Source of the DNA: Paludibacter sp. 221
GTDB taxonomy: Bacteria; Bacteroidota; Bacteroidia; Bacteroidales; Paludibacteraceae
DNA length: 51,319 nt
Assembly (NCBI RefSeq): GCF_010501035.1
Contig: NZ_QVMH01000018.1
Location: 1-51,319, forward strand
Direction: 5' to 3'
A program made the translations under genes and the position numbers. The notes under the pieces were generated by a model. The model worked only from the letters and a program-made list of their open reading frames with translations. It did not search any database and was not told the origin of the DNA. This document shows positions 34,203-42,828 of the stretch, one piece after another (within the stretch, counting starts at the first letter, position 1; the number at the start of each line of letters is the position of its first letter).

Positions 34203-34337
34203 GTTTAGTTTTATGAGAGATACATCGCTACAGATGTAGGTTTAGCAATAGAGTTATTTGTCAGAAAGGGGATGGACTGATTTAAAAAAAACGGTTTTCA
34301 TGTTTATCTTTTTGATGTAAAACCCAATCCTCTTCAT

Positions 34338-34380
34338 ATATCAGTCTTAGTTCGCAGTAGAGCTAAGGCTGATATTTTTT
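34338..34380 (+). terminator. Terminator at the end of the Sus-type locus
   Basis: A 13-bp stem atatcagtcttag (34338-34350) / ctaaggctgatat (34363-34375), one G-U pair, is followed by a T-run. It lies 136 bp after the last gene of the locus. Confidence 0.8.
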
Positions 34381-34686
34381 ATGAGTATCTTTTTAGCGTT
34401 TAACAATACCACACGATGCAAATCGTGCGGTAGCAATGTAGCAATGCGATTTCGTACGTGGTATGGCGTGTTATCCGTACAGCGGCATAAAGCCGCTGTA
34501 CGGACAAAGCTGTTGGAGCGGTGTATAGTGGTTTCAAATTACTCTACCCATAGCACCCCTGTTCGGCGTAGCGTCCCGCTACGTCGGAGTTTAAAAGCAA
34601 GTTTAGAAACCTGCATATATTCCAACGCAGAGCTTTGATTGTGATAAGAGCTTGTTTCAACAGCAAATAAGTCAATTGCTGCATAC

Positions 34687-34770
34687 TACAATTTGTAACG
34701 TAAAATAAGGTAATAAGGTAGGTTTACTCCTACTTGTGTGGTTACTAAGGTTTGTCAATAAAACAAGGTT
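34687..34770 (+). repeat. 84-bp 'aaggtaataaggtagg' repeat, plus copy
   Basis: The block matches the reverse complement of 42554-42637 over 84 positions with only scattered differences. It carries the words aaaataaggtaataaggtag and ttactaaggttt. A third relative with 30-bp inverted arms is at 45127-45281. The 34390-34640 region before it has further small palindromes (for example gtacagcggc...gccgctgtac at 34471-34500) and no gene. Confidence 0.75.
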
Positions 34771-34821
34771 AATGCTGATGCGTTAAACATTTCTTTGGAG
34801 ATTGAAAATACCATCCGGATG

Positions 34822-34966
34822 CTCCGTAGGAGTATAAGTTTGGTAACAGCACATGATAACGAAGTATTGTTCGTGCCGTAGGTACACTTGCAGCAAGTAG
34901 CGTACCTACGGCACGCAGAGGCAATGATTAAAAGCAGCCATTACCAAACTCCCGTCCCTATGGGAC
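34822..34966 (+). repeat. ~150-bp nested palindrome, copy C
   Basis: ctccgtaggag (34822-34832), aagtttggtaa (34836-34846) facing ttaccaaact (34941-34950), inner cgtgccgtaggtac (34872-34885) / cgtacctacggcacg (34901-34915), and the right end gtccctatgggac (34954-34966). Confidence 0.85.
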
Positions 34967-35052
34967 TTTAAATGTCAGTGTGAAAATTTAAATCGAAAAA
35001 ACGATATTTTGCTGTATATTCCTATGAAATAGGGAATTACCACAATAAAAAA

Positions 35053-35090
35053 ATGCATAGGAAAGTATTGATTACTTCCTATGCATTTCC
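35053..35090 (-). terminator. Terminator of the diaminopimelate dehydrogenase gene
   Basis: A stem atgcataggaa / ttcctatgcat (within 35053-35087) is followed on the minus strand by a long T-run (aaaaaaa on the plus strand). It lies just after the stop of the minus-strand gene at 35123. Confidence 0.8.
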
Positions 35091-35122
35091 TGTCAAAAAA
35101 AAAAACTATGTTTAATGCCCCA

Positions 35123-36025
35123 TTATACCAAGCGACGGATTAGGTCTTCTTTTTCTCCGTAAAGCATATCAATCATTGGTATTTCAATCATTGTATAAGC
35201 ACCTGGTTTTGCTTTCATCGTGGCACGTGCGCAGGCCACCAGTATTTGTGCTGTCAGCGCAGGGTTGTTTATTTTCATGTTGAACTCGAACAACTGGTTT
35301 TGTGTTGTTCCCGACACTCCTTTGCGTGTCAGGTTTACACCGTGTCCCATATCCAGCAAGTTGTCTACGCTGCTTACTTTTGTTACGTGGGTTTCATCGT
35401 TGCGGAAGTAAGGGTCCATTTTTATAGCGTTTGCCACATCGTCGAAGTTGTAGCCTTCCTCTACTTCGATATACACCATACGGCGGTGAATACCTGTTCC
35501 CATCGGGATAGTCATTGATAGTGCTTTGTGTACACCTTCGATGGCTTTTACGGCAACGGTATGCCCCATGCTCATGCCCGGCCCGAAGTTGGTGTATGTA
35601 ATACCCTTCGGGGCGATGGCTTCGAGCAAGGTACGTACCACCGAGTCACTTCCCGGATCCCAGCCTGCCGAAACGATAGCAACCGTATTATTTGCTTTTG
35701 CCACCTCATCCAAATCCTGGCGTAAATCCCAGATGCTGCTATGAATGTCGTAGCTGTCTACGGTATTGATGCCCATTGCCAGATATTCGGCTGCAAACTT
35801 GGGTATGCTGCGTGTTGGTATACAAAGAATAGCCACGTCAATATCGGTAAGCGATTTGATGTTGTCTACTATTTTTATTCCTGTCAGCTCTACAGGTACA
35901 TTGCCTGTCGATGCAGAACGGCGTACAACTCCCACTAACTCGAAATCAGGCGCGGCCTGAACGGCTTCTACTGTAGATTTTCCAATGTTGCCGTAACCTA
36001 CTATGGCGGTGCGGATTTTTTTCAT
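35123..36025 (-). CDS. ddh: meso-diaminopimelate D-dehydrogenase
   Basis: The 300-residue cytoplasmic enzyme interconverts L-2-amino-6-oxopimelate (tetrahydrodipicolinate) and meso-diaminopimelate in one NADPH-dependent step. This is a short cut in lysine and peptidoglycan synthesis used by many Bacteroidales. The Rossmann motif 'VGYGNIG' is at residues 9-15. Family blocks include 'GVVRRSAS', 'CIPTRSIPKFAAEYLAMGINTVDSYDIH', 'AGWDPGSDSVVR' and 'GPGMSMGHTVAVKAIEGV'. Length fits the family. It stands alone, with a tacctttg -7 candidate on the minus strand at 36181-36188. Confidence 0.95.
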   Translation of the reverse strand: MKKIRTAIVGYGNIGKSTVEAVQAAPDFELVGVVRRSASTGNVPVELTGIKIVDNIKSLTDIDVAILCIPTRSIPKFAAEYLAMGINTVDSYDIHSSIWDLRQDLDEVAKANNTVAIVSAGWDPGSDSVVRTLLEAIAPKGITYTNFGPGMSMGHTVAVKAIEGVHKALSMTIPMGTGIHRRMVYIEVEEGYNFDDVANAIKMDPYFRNDETHVTKVSSVDNLLDMGHGVNLTRKGVSGTTQNQLFEFNMKINNPALTAQILVACARATMKAKPGAYTMIEIPMIDMLYGEKEDLIRRLV

Positions 36026-36080
36026 ATATCTTAATTTTTTTATTGTTTTAAATAATCAAGTTAATCTAATTTGTGTTTTA

Positions 36081-36155
36081 TGACACATAGGTTCAGTTAG
36101 TTTCACACATAGGGGACACATAGTTTGTAAGTAATTTCTATTGTGTTCTATGTGT
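36081..36155 (-). repeat. 'ctatgtg' dispersed repeat, copy 3 (inverted)
   Basis: Reads on the minus strand as ...ctatgtgt...cctatgtgtgaaactaactgaacctatgtg, matching 2431-2529 and 28131-28175. The rest of the 369-bp gap (36026-36394) is AT-rich with one minus-strand -7 box (36181-36188). Confidence 0.6.
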
Positions 36156-36394
36156 TTTTGTATGACATTGTTTTGCATTACAAAGGTAATTGAAATCATA
36201 TCTTTTTACTTATATATCAAATTTATTATAACCAAAAGTTCTCTTTGAGTAATGAATTGTAATCAATAGTGCTAATTTATTGAATAAATAAAATAAAATC
36301 GCTACTCATGCTTTCTAATTGTTTTTAGCGGGACTCTGAAAAAATGATAATTATCTCGTTTTTCATCTTTTGTTACGTGCAAAAGTATCTGTGT

Positions 36395-37921
36395 TTATAA
36401 ATACCAAAACAGGAACTTACGTTTCTTCTTTTTAGGATTGTCCTCTATGTGCTTATGCAGAGGCAACGCTTTCTTGGGTATTATAATAGTATCGGTTTCA
36501 AATTTAGTATTATTTACGTCCAGATACATAAAAGCCCCCGTCCGGATGACGTTAGAAGGTGCTGAACTGCATCCTTCTACGCTCGTAACTACATAATACC
36601 TGCTGTATCTGTCTACTTTAAGATATTGTGATGTTGCTCCGGCTATGGCTCCTTCGTGGTTGTACCATTGATTTCCGGTGGGCGAAGACGCTACCAGTAT
36701 ATTTCTGTCCCATTGGGCTACATGGATATATGGTGTGGTTGGTTTCCTGATTACGGTGATTGGCAAACTCGAACCGCCCCCTGTGCCATAGGAGTTCACC
36801 CCTCTTACTATAATGTTGCCCGACACGGCAGTTGTGTCGAAATATACGGTTATGCTATTCGATGTGCTGTTGCCTTTTGCGCCTTGCGGCAATGTCCATT
36901 CGTATGTTTCGGCTTGCGGTATAGGTAGTACGGAATAAGTTACCGGAATATTATCCTGACATGCAAACGTAGCCCCCGATATTTTTCCGGCGGTTTCGGG
37001 GCGTTGCAGGTATTCCTCAAAATAATTTCCTACATCGAACGTGTGAAGCCGTTGTGTGCTTACCGGAGTTTGTTCGTTCGTTACGTAGTACCTTTGTCCG
37101 TCGGGGGTAGTAATGCCTTCTACCTGATGAGGAAAAAGCCCCAAATTAAGGGTGAAGTTATATTTCTGCCCACTGAAAAAATCCGTTCCTTCAAAATCGT
37201 AAAGGATATAGATAAACTGGCGCAGATAGGTGGATGAATAACCACATAAGGCTAAAATCCGTTTGTTTGGTAAATAATCGGCATCGGTCACAAGCCCGTC
37301 GATATTATATGTAGTGATGTAATTGGCTGCGTATGTTCCCGCCTCTTTGGGCAAGGAGTATACGGCTGTTTGCCTGCTTATCCATTGCTTGGTAAACAGG
37401 TACAGGCTATCTCCGGCAGCGATAAATGCTTCGCAGTCGAAATCAGTGTCCTCAGTTTGAGGGCGGTCGCTGAAATCGGTCTGCTCAGGATAATAAAATT
37501 TGATAGTATCAACGGCGGGTGAGCCTTCGAGCAACGATTTCTTACTGATTTTGAAGATACGCAAATCCTGCCGGAGTATCCGTTTGTTATTTCCGAAGTC
37601 ACCTATATACACATATTCTTCGTCCTGTTCCAACGCTTCCCAGTCCTTGTTTGGGGCACCGCTATGATACTGTTCATAGTTTTGAGGAGTTTCTAAATCG
37701 AAAGCATAAATACTATCCGACCCGCTACTATCGTTGTGCGACCATAGTTTACCATTCCACCACATCAACCCCGAAGACTCATCCAAAACAGGCGGAAGTT
37801 CAATCCGGGTACTGTATGGGATTGTGGCTGTTTTTACCGGTTCTTGTGCCATAACTCCCAACGGTATGCTTATTAAAAGCATAATGATACATATTGTTTT
37901 GGTCTGCGTTAGAGTTGGCAT
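36395..37921 (-). CDS. Secreted beta-propeller-like protein with Ig/PKD-like domain
   Basis: This 508-residue exported protein has a signal peptide (...ISIPLGVMA-QEP). Residues about 40-300 have a repeating pattern 'LDESSGLMWWNGKLWSHNDSSGSDSIYAFD', 'DWEALEQDEEYVYIGDFGNNKR', 'DCEAFIAAGDSLYLFTKQW' that looks like a beta-propeller similar to phytase-like esterases. Residues about 310-395 resemble a PKD/Ig repeat ('TYSVLPIPQAETYEWTLPQGA...VRGVNSYGTGG'), and a second such unit follows. The last 15 residues are strongly basic (NPKKKKRKFLFWYL) and are not a sorting tail. Function is unknown. Confidence 0.6.
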   Translation of the reverse strand: MPTLTQTKTICIIMLLISIPLGVMAQEPVKTATIPYSTRIELPPVLDESSGLMWWNGKLWSHNDSSGSDSIYAFDLETPQNYEQYHSGAPNKDWEALEQDEEYVYIGDFGNNKRILRQDLRIFKISKKSLLEGSPAVDTIKFYYPEQTDFSDRPQTEDTDFDCEAFIAAGDSLYLFTKQWISRQTAVYSLPKEAGTYAANYITTYNIDGLVTDADYLPNKRILALCGYSSTYLRQFIYILYDFEGTDFFSGQKYNFTLNLGLFPHQVEGITTPDGQRYYVTNEQTPVSTQRLHTFDVGNYFEEYLQRPETAGKISGATFACQDNIPVTYSVLPIPQAETYEWTLPQGAKGNSTSNSITVYFDTTAVSGNIIVRGVNSYGTGGGSSLPITVIRKPTTPYIHVAQWDRNILVASSPTGNQWYNHEGAIAGATSQYLKVDRYSRYYVVTSVEGCSSAPSNVIRTGAFMYLDVNNTKFETDTIIIPKKALPLHKHIEDNPKKKKRKFLFWYL

Positions 37922-38055
37922 CTGAGTAATAATTAGTTTACTAAAGCAAATAAGCCCTGCAAAAGTAAGGCTTATTTACAAGGATTTGTTTTAAAACATA
38001 TTAAAACAGCCCTTTGTTCTGTTACAGCAGAGTTATAAAAGAATAAATTGTGGTA

Positions 38056-38373
38056 TCACGATGCTTTTTTGTAAAATCCGGTTTCTGTATTACCTTGTTT
38101 TGTATGTTTGGCATCTCTTTTTTCTTTTATGGTCTGGTAAATATAGGCCAGTGTGAAAGTAGGTATAAAGTCGGTGCCCGGTAGTAACTCTTCGACAAGG
38201 TTTATCATACTGCCTATTTTGCCGGTTTTACCTCCAAAACTTGCATAAAAAATAAATGCCGATAGGGGAGCCCATATTACATCAATCCACTCTCCGAAAA
38301 AGGGGATGGCGTAGGTGGCAAATCCTGCAATATCCATAAAGATGCAATAAGCTAATGATGGTTTTGATTTCAT
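38056..38373 (-). CDS. Small membrane protein of unknown function
   Basis: This 105-residue protein has two or three hydrophobic stretches ('YCIFMDIAGFATYAIPFFG', 'VIWAPLSAFIFYASFGG') and a basic tail. The pattern 'SLAYCIFMDIAGFATYAIPFFGEWIDVIWAPLSAFI' recurs in Bacteroidetes hypothetical proteins that I recall only vaguely. It stands alone between two unrelated genes. It has no signal peptide and no catalytic motif. Confidence 0.65.
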   Translation of the reverse strand: MKSKPSLAYCIFMDIAGFATYAIPFFGEWIDVIWAPLSAFIFYASFGGKTGKIGSMINLVEELLPGTDFIPTFTLAYIYQTIKEKRDAKHTKQGNTETGFYKKAS

Positions 38374-38551
38374 TTTAAATTTCGTTCTGTTTTTATATCG
38401 TTATTCCTGCTGTTACAAAAAGCGTGCTAATGTATTTCTGTCTTTTTTAGCGGGATGCGTAAAAAACACAAAAAAATACATCCCTAAATCTATATTATCG
38501 CCTGATAATTAGATTATTGAAAAATAAATGTATAAAATTGTAATCTCTACA

Positions 38552-38581
38552 TTGCAATTTTGTAAAATAGCACTATATTTG
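38552..38581 (+). promoter_or_regulatory. Promoter of pta
   Basis: TTG (38552-38554) and tatatttg (38574-38581, consensus TAnnTTTG) are 19 bp apart. The start codon at 38653 follows with a leader of about 65 nt. Confidence 0.6.
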
Positions 38582-38652
38582 CAGGTAGTTACGGTGTTCT
38601 GACATCTCCCCCGCATAGCAAATTTTATAACATTCAAGATAAATACTTAAAA

Positions 38653-39651
38653 ATGGAATTATTAGAAAAAATCATGCAACGTGCCAAGGCTAATCCGCAA
38701 CGGATTGTTCTGCCCGAAGGCACTGAGCTTCGTACGTTAACTGCTGCAAACATCATTTTGAAGGAAAAAGCCGCGAAAATTATTCTTATTGGAGATGAGA
38801 AGAAAATAAAGGAGATGGCGGCCGAGAATAAGTTTGATTACATTTCGGAAGCTGAGATAGTGGACCCCGAAACCAATCCGAAAATGAAGGACTATGCAAG
38901 CCTGCTTTTTGAGATAAGAAAAAGTAAAGGGCTCAGCATGGACGAGGCAGAAAAACTGGCGAAAGATCCATTGTATCTGGGATGTTTGATGATAAAAAAC
39001 GGCGATGCCGATGGCGAGCTTGCGGGAGCACAAAACACCACCGGAAACGTATTGCGTCCGGCTTTTCAGATAGTAAAAACATTACCCGGAATAAAAGTAG
39101 TGTCGGGGGCGATGCTTATGTTTACCCCTACCGCGCAGTATGGCGAAAACGGATTGCTTGTTTTTGCCGATGTGGCGGTAAACCCGAATCCAACAGCCGA
39201 AGAGCTTGCGCAGATTGCTGTTTGCACAGGACAAACCACACGGGCGGTTGCAGGTTTTGAGCCACGTATTGGTATGTTGAGCTTTTCGACCAAAGGCAGC
39301 GCAAAGCACGAGTTGGTTGATAAAGTAACAGAAGCTACCAGACTGGCACAGGAAATGGCTCCTGACATGCAGATTGATGGCGAATTGCAAGCCGATGCGG
39401 CATTAGTTCCGAGCGTAGGACAAAGCAAGGCTCCTGGAAGCAAGATAGCAGGACATGCAAATGTTTTGGTTTTCCCCGACCTGCAAGCAGGTAACATTGG
39501 TTATAAGATGGTAGAACGCTTTTCGGGTGCTCAGGCTGTAGGCCCTATCCTGCAAGGTATGGCAGCACCGGTAAACGACCTTTCGCGCGGGTGCTCGGTC
39601 GAAGATATTGTACACATGATAACCATCACAGCCAATCAGGCAATGAAATAA
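38653..39651 (+). CDS. pta: Phosphate acetyltransferase (short type)
   Basis: The 332-residue cytoplasmic enzyme converts acetyl-CoA plus phosphate to acetyl phosphate, the first of two steps from acetyl-CoA to acetate and ATP. The PTA_PTB fold is shown by 'RIVLPEGTELRTLTAANIIL', 'GAMLMFTPTAQYGENGLLVFADVAVNPNPTAEELAQIA', 'PRIGMLSFSTKGSAKHELVDKV' and 'ADAALVPSVGQSKAPGSKIAGHANVLVFPDLQAGNIGYKM'. It belongs to the short form without the N-terminal regulatory domain. It heads an operon with a dehydrogenase-like gene and ackA. Confidence 0.96.
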   Translation: MELLEKIMQRAKANPQRIVLPEGTELRTLTAANIILKEKAAKIILIGDEKKIKEMAAENKFDYISEAEIVDPETNPKMKDYASLLFEIRKSKGLSMDEAEKLAKDPLYLGCLMIKNGDADGELAGAQNTTGNVLRPAFQIVKTLPGIKVVSGAMLMFTPTAQYGENGLLVFADVAVNPNPTAEELAQIAVCTGQTTRAVAGFEPRIGMLSFSTKGSAKHELVDKVTEATRLAQEMAPDMQIDGELQADAALVPSVGQSKAPGSKIAGHANVLVFPDLQAGNIGYKMVERFSGAQAVGPILQGMAAPVNDLSRGCSVEDIVHMITITANQAMK

Positions 39652-39666
39652 TTTTATTCAAAGGAG

Positions 39667-39696
39667 GGGAGATAAAAGTGAAAAAACTTTTCTCCC
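39667..39696 (+). terminator. Hairpin between pta and the dehydrogenase gene
   Basis: gggaga-t-aaaagt facing acttttctccc, with T-rich sequence after it. It could be a partial terminator that lowers read-through into the next gene, or a processing site. Confidence 0.45.
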
Positions 39697-39769
39697 TTCT
39701 GATTTTTCTGATAAAAAAACTTGTAGCTTGTAGCTCATTTCTTGTAGCTACTTAATAAGATATATTATT

Positions 39770-40735
39770 ATGGCAGAACCCATTAAAGAACCGATTGAGA
39801 AATACGGATTAAGTAAACGGAAAGCAAAAAGCACTTTGTTTTCGCGCATTGGAGTAGTTGGTGCAGGTAAGGAAGGTAGTGTAATAGCTACTACGGCAGC
39901 ACTAAATGGTATCGAGGTAGTGTTTCTTGAACCTACCGAAGAAAAAATAGTAAATGCTAATACCCGCATCGAAGAAAAACTGAATAAAAAAATTGAAAAC
40001 TGGGGACTGACCCAGAACGAAAAACGTGCCGTGATGGGACGCATTACAGGTACTTCGGATTATGAAGACTTCAAAGGGTGCGATTTCGTTATCGAAGCCA
40101 TACGCTACGACGACCAAACCGGAGTGCGCGAAGTAACCCAGCGTAAAGAGGTATTTTACCGTTTGGAAGAAGTGCTCGACCCTACGGCTATTATTGCTTC
40201 TAATATATCTACGGTGGTAGTTACCGATTTGGCGTCGGAACTGAAACATAAGGAAAGATGTATAGGACTGCATTTTCTGTCGAATGTTCCCGGCTCGCAG
40301 ATTATCGAAATTGTACGTAGCCTGTATACTTCCGACGAAACTTTTGATAAAGTATGCCAGTTTGCAAAGCTCATCAACCATCAGTTTGTTTCCGTTAAAG
40401 AATCTGCCGGACTGGTAAGCCTGCGTTTGTTCCTTATACAGTTGAACGAAGCATGTGGCATACTGATGGAAGGTATTTCCAATGTAGAAGACATCGACCG
40501 TGTGCTGACAGTGGGTTTCGGACACCATCAGGGTGTTTTCCGTACTGCCGACCAAATGGGTGTTGAAAAAATAGTGAGCCTGCTCAATAATATGCACGAG
40601 GAGTACGGACATCTGAAATATAAGCCCTCGCCTATACTTCTGCGCCTGTTCCGTGCAAAGCATTTTGGCATCAGCCGTGGGATAGGTTTCTATACGTACG
40701 ATGAAAAAGGTAATATCATAAAAGGTAATTTATAA
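39770..40735 (+). CDS. Divergent 3-hydroxyacyl-CoA dehydrogenase-like protein
   Basis: This 321-residue protein has the two-domain layout of 3-hydroxybutyryl-CoA dehydrogenases. The Rossmann motif is 'VVGAGKEGS' (residues 29-37, Gly31-Ala-Gly33-Lys-Glu-Gly36; the usual form is GAGtMG), followed by 'DFVIEAIRYD', 'ASNIST' (Ser144-Asn145) and the catalytic-type 'GLHFLSNVPGSQIIEIV' with His168 and Glu180. The block normally written PGFvvNR is 'SAGLVSLRL' here, so the conserved Asn is gone. It sits between pta and ackA, 18 bp before ackA, so it is co-expressed with acetate formation. It may act on another acyl-CoA or be a non-catalytic relative. Confidence 0.8.
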   Translation: MAEPIKEPIEKYGLSKRKAKSTLFSRIGVVGAGKEGSVIATTAALNGIEVVFLEPTEEKIVNANTRIEEKLNKKIENWGLTQNEKRAVMGRITGTSDYEDFKGCDFVIEAIRYDDQTGVREVTQRKEVFYRLEEVLDPTAIIASNISTVVVTDLASELKHKERCIGLHFLSNVPGSQIIEIVRSLYTSDETFDKVCQFAKLINHQFVSVKESAGLVSLRLFLIQLNEACGILMEGISNVEDIDRVLTVGFGHHQGVFRTADQMGVEKIVSLLNNMHEEYGHLKYKPSPILLRLFRAKHFGISRGIGFYTYDEKGNIIKGNL

Positions 40736-40738
40736 AAC

Positions 40739-40747
40739 AGGGAGGAA
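40739..40747 (+). promoter_or_regulatory. Strong Shine-Dalgarno of ackA
   Basis: agggaggaa lies 6 nt before the ATG at 40754, one of the clearest Shine-Dalgarno sequences in the window, where most genes show weak A-rich sites. It fixes the start of ackA. Confidence 0.6.
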
Positions 40748-40753
40748 CGAAAA

Positions 40754-41968
40754 ATGAAGATATTAGTATTAAACTGTGGAAGTTCATCAGTAAAATATAA
40801 ATTGCTGGATATGGAAACCCGGTACGAGCTTGGCTCGGGAGGTGTGGAAAAAATCGGGATGAAGGGCTCTTTCCTGAAACATACGTATGGCGACGAAGAT
40901 AATAAGCAAAAAGTGATTCTTGAAGGCGAAATTCTTGAACATCAGACAGCTATAGAGTATATACTTGGTGTGCTGACCAGTAAAAAATACGGCGCGGTAA
41001 AATCGTTGGACGAAATAGACGCAGTAGGCCACCGCGTGGTACATGGTGGAGAAGCATTCAGCTCGAGCGTGCTGATTACCGACGAGGTAATACATAAGAT
41101 GGAAGAATGTATCGAACTGGCTCCCCTCCATAACCCGCCAAACCTGGCAGGGATAAACGCTATATGCGAGCTGTTGCCCAACGTGCCACAGGTAGGTGTT
41201 TTCGATACGGCTTTTCACCAGACTATGCCCGATTATGCGTATATGTATGGAATACCTTACTCGCTGTATACAAAATATGGTATCCGCCGTTACGGATTTC
41301 ATGGCACAAGCCACCGTTATGTGTCGCGTCGTGCGTGCGAGTTTTTAGGGCTGGATTACGAGAATACCAAAATCATTACGGCACATATCGGTAATGGTGC
41401 ATCGGTAGCAGCTATTCAGAACGGAAAATCGGTAGATACTTCTATGGGGTTTACTCCTATCGAAGGGTTGCTGATGGGAACACGTTCGGGCGATGTGGAC
41501 TTGGGTGTAGTAACTTTCCTGATGGAAAAAGAGCGTATTGGTTCGTCCGCAGTTTCAGCTTTATTTAATAAGCATAGCGGGGTGTTGGGTATCTCAGGCC
41601 TGTCGTCCGATATGCGTGACATTGAAAATGCCGTGGCCGAAGGCAATGCACGTGCAAAACTGGCATTGGATGTGTACGAATACCGTATAAAAAAATACAT
41701 TGGAGCTTATACTGCTGCATTGAATGGTGTTGACGTGATTGTTTTTACCGGAGGAGTAGGCGAAAACCAAACCGGAACACGCGAGTATGTTTGCGAAGGC
41801 TTGAGCTATTTGGGTATTAAGTTCGACAAAGAGTTGAATGCAAAATCGAGAGGAAAAGAAGTATTGCTTACCACCCCCGACTCCAAAGTAAAAGTAGTGG
41901 TTATCCCTACCGACGAAGAGTATATGATAGCTTCGGATACACTCGAGATAGTACAGAAGCAGGCTTAA
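40754..41968 (+). CDS. ackA: Acetate kinase
   Basis: The 404-residue cytoplasmic enzyme makes acetate plus ATP from acetyl phosphate. The first phosphate-binding motif is 'LVLNCGSSSVKYKLLD' (residues 4-19). Others are 'DAVGHRVVHGGE', 'VFDTAFHQTMPDYAY', 'RRYGFHGTSHRYVSRRA' with the essential His, 'KIITAHIGNGASVAAI', and 'VFTGGVGENQ'. Full family length. Third gene of pta-hbd-ackA, closed by a strong terminator. Confidence 0.97.
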   Translation: MKILVLNCGSSSVKYKLLDMETRYELGSGGVEKIGMKGSFLKHTYGDEDNKQKVILEGEILEHQTAIEYILGVLTSKKYGAVKSLDEIDAVGHRVVHGGEAFSSSVLITDEVIHKMEECIELAPLHNPPNLAGINAICELLPNVPQVGVFDTAFHQTMPDYAYMYGIPYSLYTKYGIRRYGFHGTSHRYVSRRACEFLGLDYENTKIITAHIGNGASVAAIQNGKSVDTSMGFTPIEGLLMGTRSGDVDLGVVTFLMEKERIGSSAVSALFNKHSGVLGISGLSSDMRDIENAVAEGNARAKLALDVYEYRIKKYIGAYTAALNGVDVIVFTGGVGENQTGTREYVCEGLSYLGIKFDKELNAKSRGKEVLLTTPDSKVKVVVIPTDEEYMIASDTLEIVQKQA

Positions 41969-41995
41969 GAGAGTATAAGATACAATACAAAATAA

Positions 41996-42040
41996 AATAC
42001 GCCCCGTTAGTCTATGCAGATTTAACGGGGCGTATTTGTT
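41996..42040 (+). terminator. Terminator of the pta-ackA operon
   Basis: A 14-bp perfect stem aatacgccccgtta / taacggggcgtatt followed by tgtttt, 27 bp after the ackA stop. Confidence 0.9.
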
Positions 42041-42130
42041 TTATAAGAATGTGCAGAGTAGAAAAAGCTTAGGCGTAAAGCGGACTTATAGCCGCTATAC
42101 GCCAATTGAAAATATCGGGAGGTTTAAATA

Positions 42131-42385
42131 AAAGTATGCTCATGCCTGAAAGGCAATACTTGCATATGGAACAGTCCGATGTATCGGATACCGCATGCAA
42201 GCGTAGCGCAGCTTGCGGTAACAGCTACCAATTATACTTCGCCTGAAAGGCAAGACAGTGGCAATCAGTCCTGCCTTTCAGGCAGAGGGTGCTTTTTATC
42301 TTTCCTCCGCAGGCCACATGCCTGCGGTGTCCGACACATCGGACTGTTCCATATGAAAATCCGACTTTTCAAGTCAGCATACTTT
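42131..42385. repeat. 255-bp nested palindrome
   Basis: Outer arms aaagtatgct (42131-42140) / agcatacttt (42376-42385). A perfect 20-bp second pair catatggaacagtccgatgt (42163-42182) / acatcggactgttccatatg (42336-42355). Inner palindromes around gcctgaaaggc / gcctttcaggc (42241-42290), cgcaagctgcg-type (42190-42215) and cctccgcagg...cctgcgg (42304-42327). The open frame across it is a by-product of the palindrome. It stands in the 860-bp gap after ackA. A further hairpin (ggcgtaaagcgg...ccgctatacgcc) is at 42072-42102. Confidence 0.8.
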
Positions 42386-42553
42386 TTAAAATAAATCCAA
42401 ATATCGCATATAGTTAAGAGAATGTCTCAAAAGTAAAATAAGCAATTTTGCTATTATCAAATCATTACCGCCCAAAATGAGGTAATAAGGTTATTGATTG
42501 TCAGGTAGTATTAGCTACTAAGCTTATTGGTTGAAAATAAGGTTTTTATCAAG

Positions 42554-42637
42554 TACCTTATTTTATTGATAAACCTTAGTAATAATACAAGTAAGAGCAA
42601 ACCTACCTTATTACCTTATTTTACATTACAAATTGTA
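42554..42637 (-). repeat. 84-bp 'aaggtaataaggtagg' repeat, minus copy
   Basis: Reverse complement of 34687-34770 with a few differences. The stretch just before it (42470-42550) repeats similar aataagg words (gaggtaataaggtta, aaataaggttttt), so the whole 42470-42640 segment may be a larger palindromic element. Confidence 0.75.
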
Positions 42638-42703
42638 ATGGCTAACAATTGGCTTGCCTGCTTTTAAGATAATCCCCCTGAAAGGATGTATACGAAATAA
42701 AAC

Positions 42704-42750
42704 TTCACCCCGTTAATCTACATCGACTAACGGGGTGAGTTATCTTCTTT
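42704..42750. terminator. Bidirectional terminator after uraA
   Basis: An 11-bp perfect stem tcaccccgtta (42705-42715) / taacggggtga (42728-42738). T-rich sequence follows on the plus strand (tcttctttttttag), and on the minus strand gttttattt follows. It closes the upp-uraA transcript. Confidence 0.8.
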
Positions 42751-42828
42751 TTTTAGAGTATTTGATTACAGAAGTATTTTAACTATCTGATTCTAAAATG
42801 TATATGTTGTTATCGCGTAATAGAAGCC

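Noticed and set aside
34381-34638. 85-codon open frame after the Sus-type locus
   Set aside because: It crosses several small palindromes and resembles no family; it begins right after a terminator.
42179-42394. 71-codon open frame after ackA
   Set aside because: It is made by the nested palindrome and has no ribosome site.
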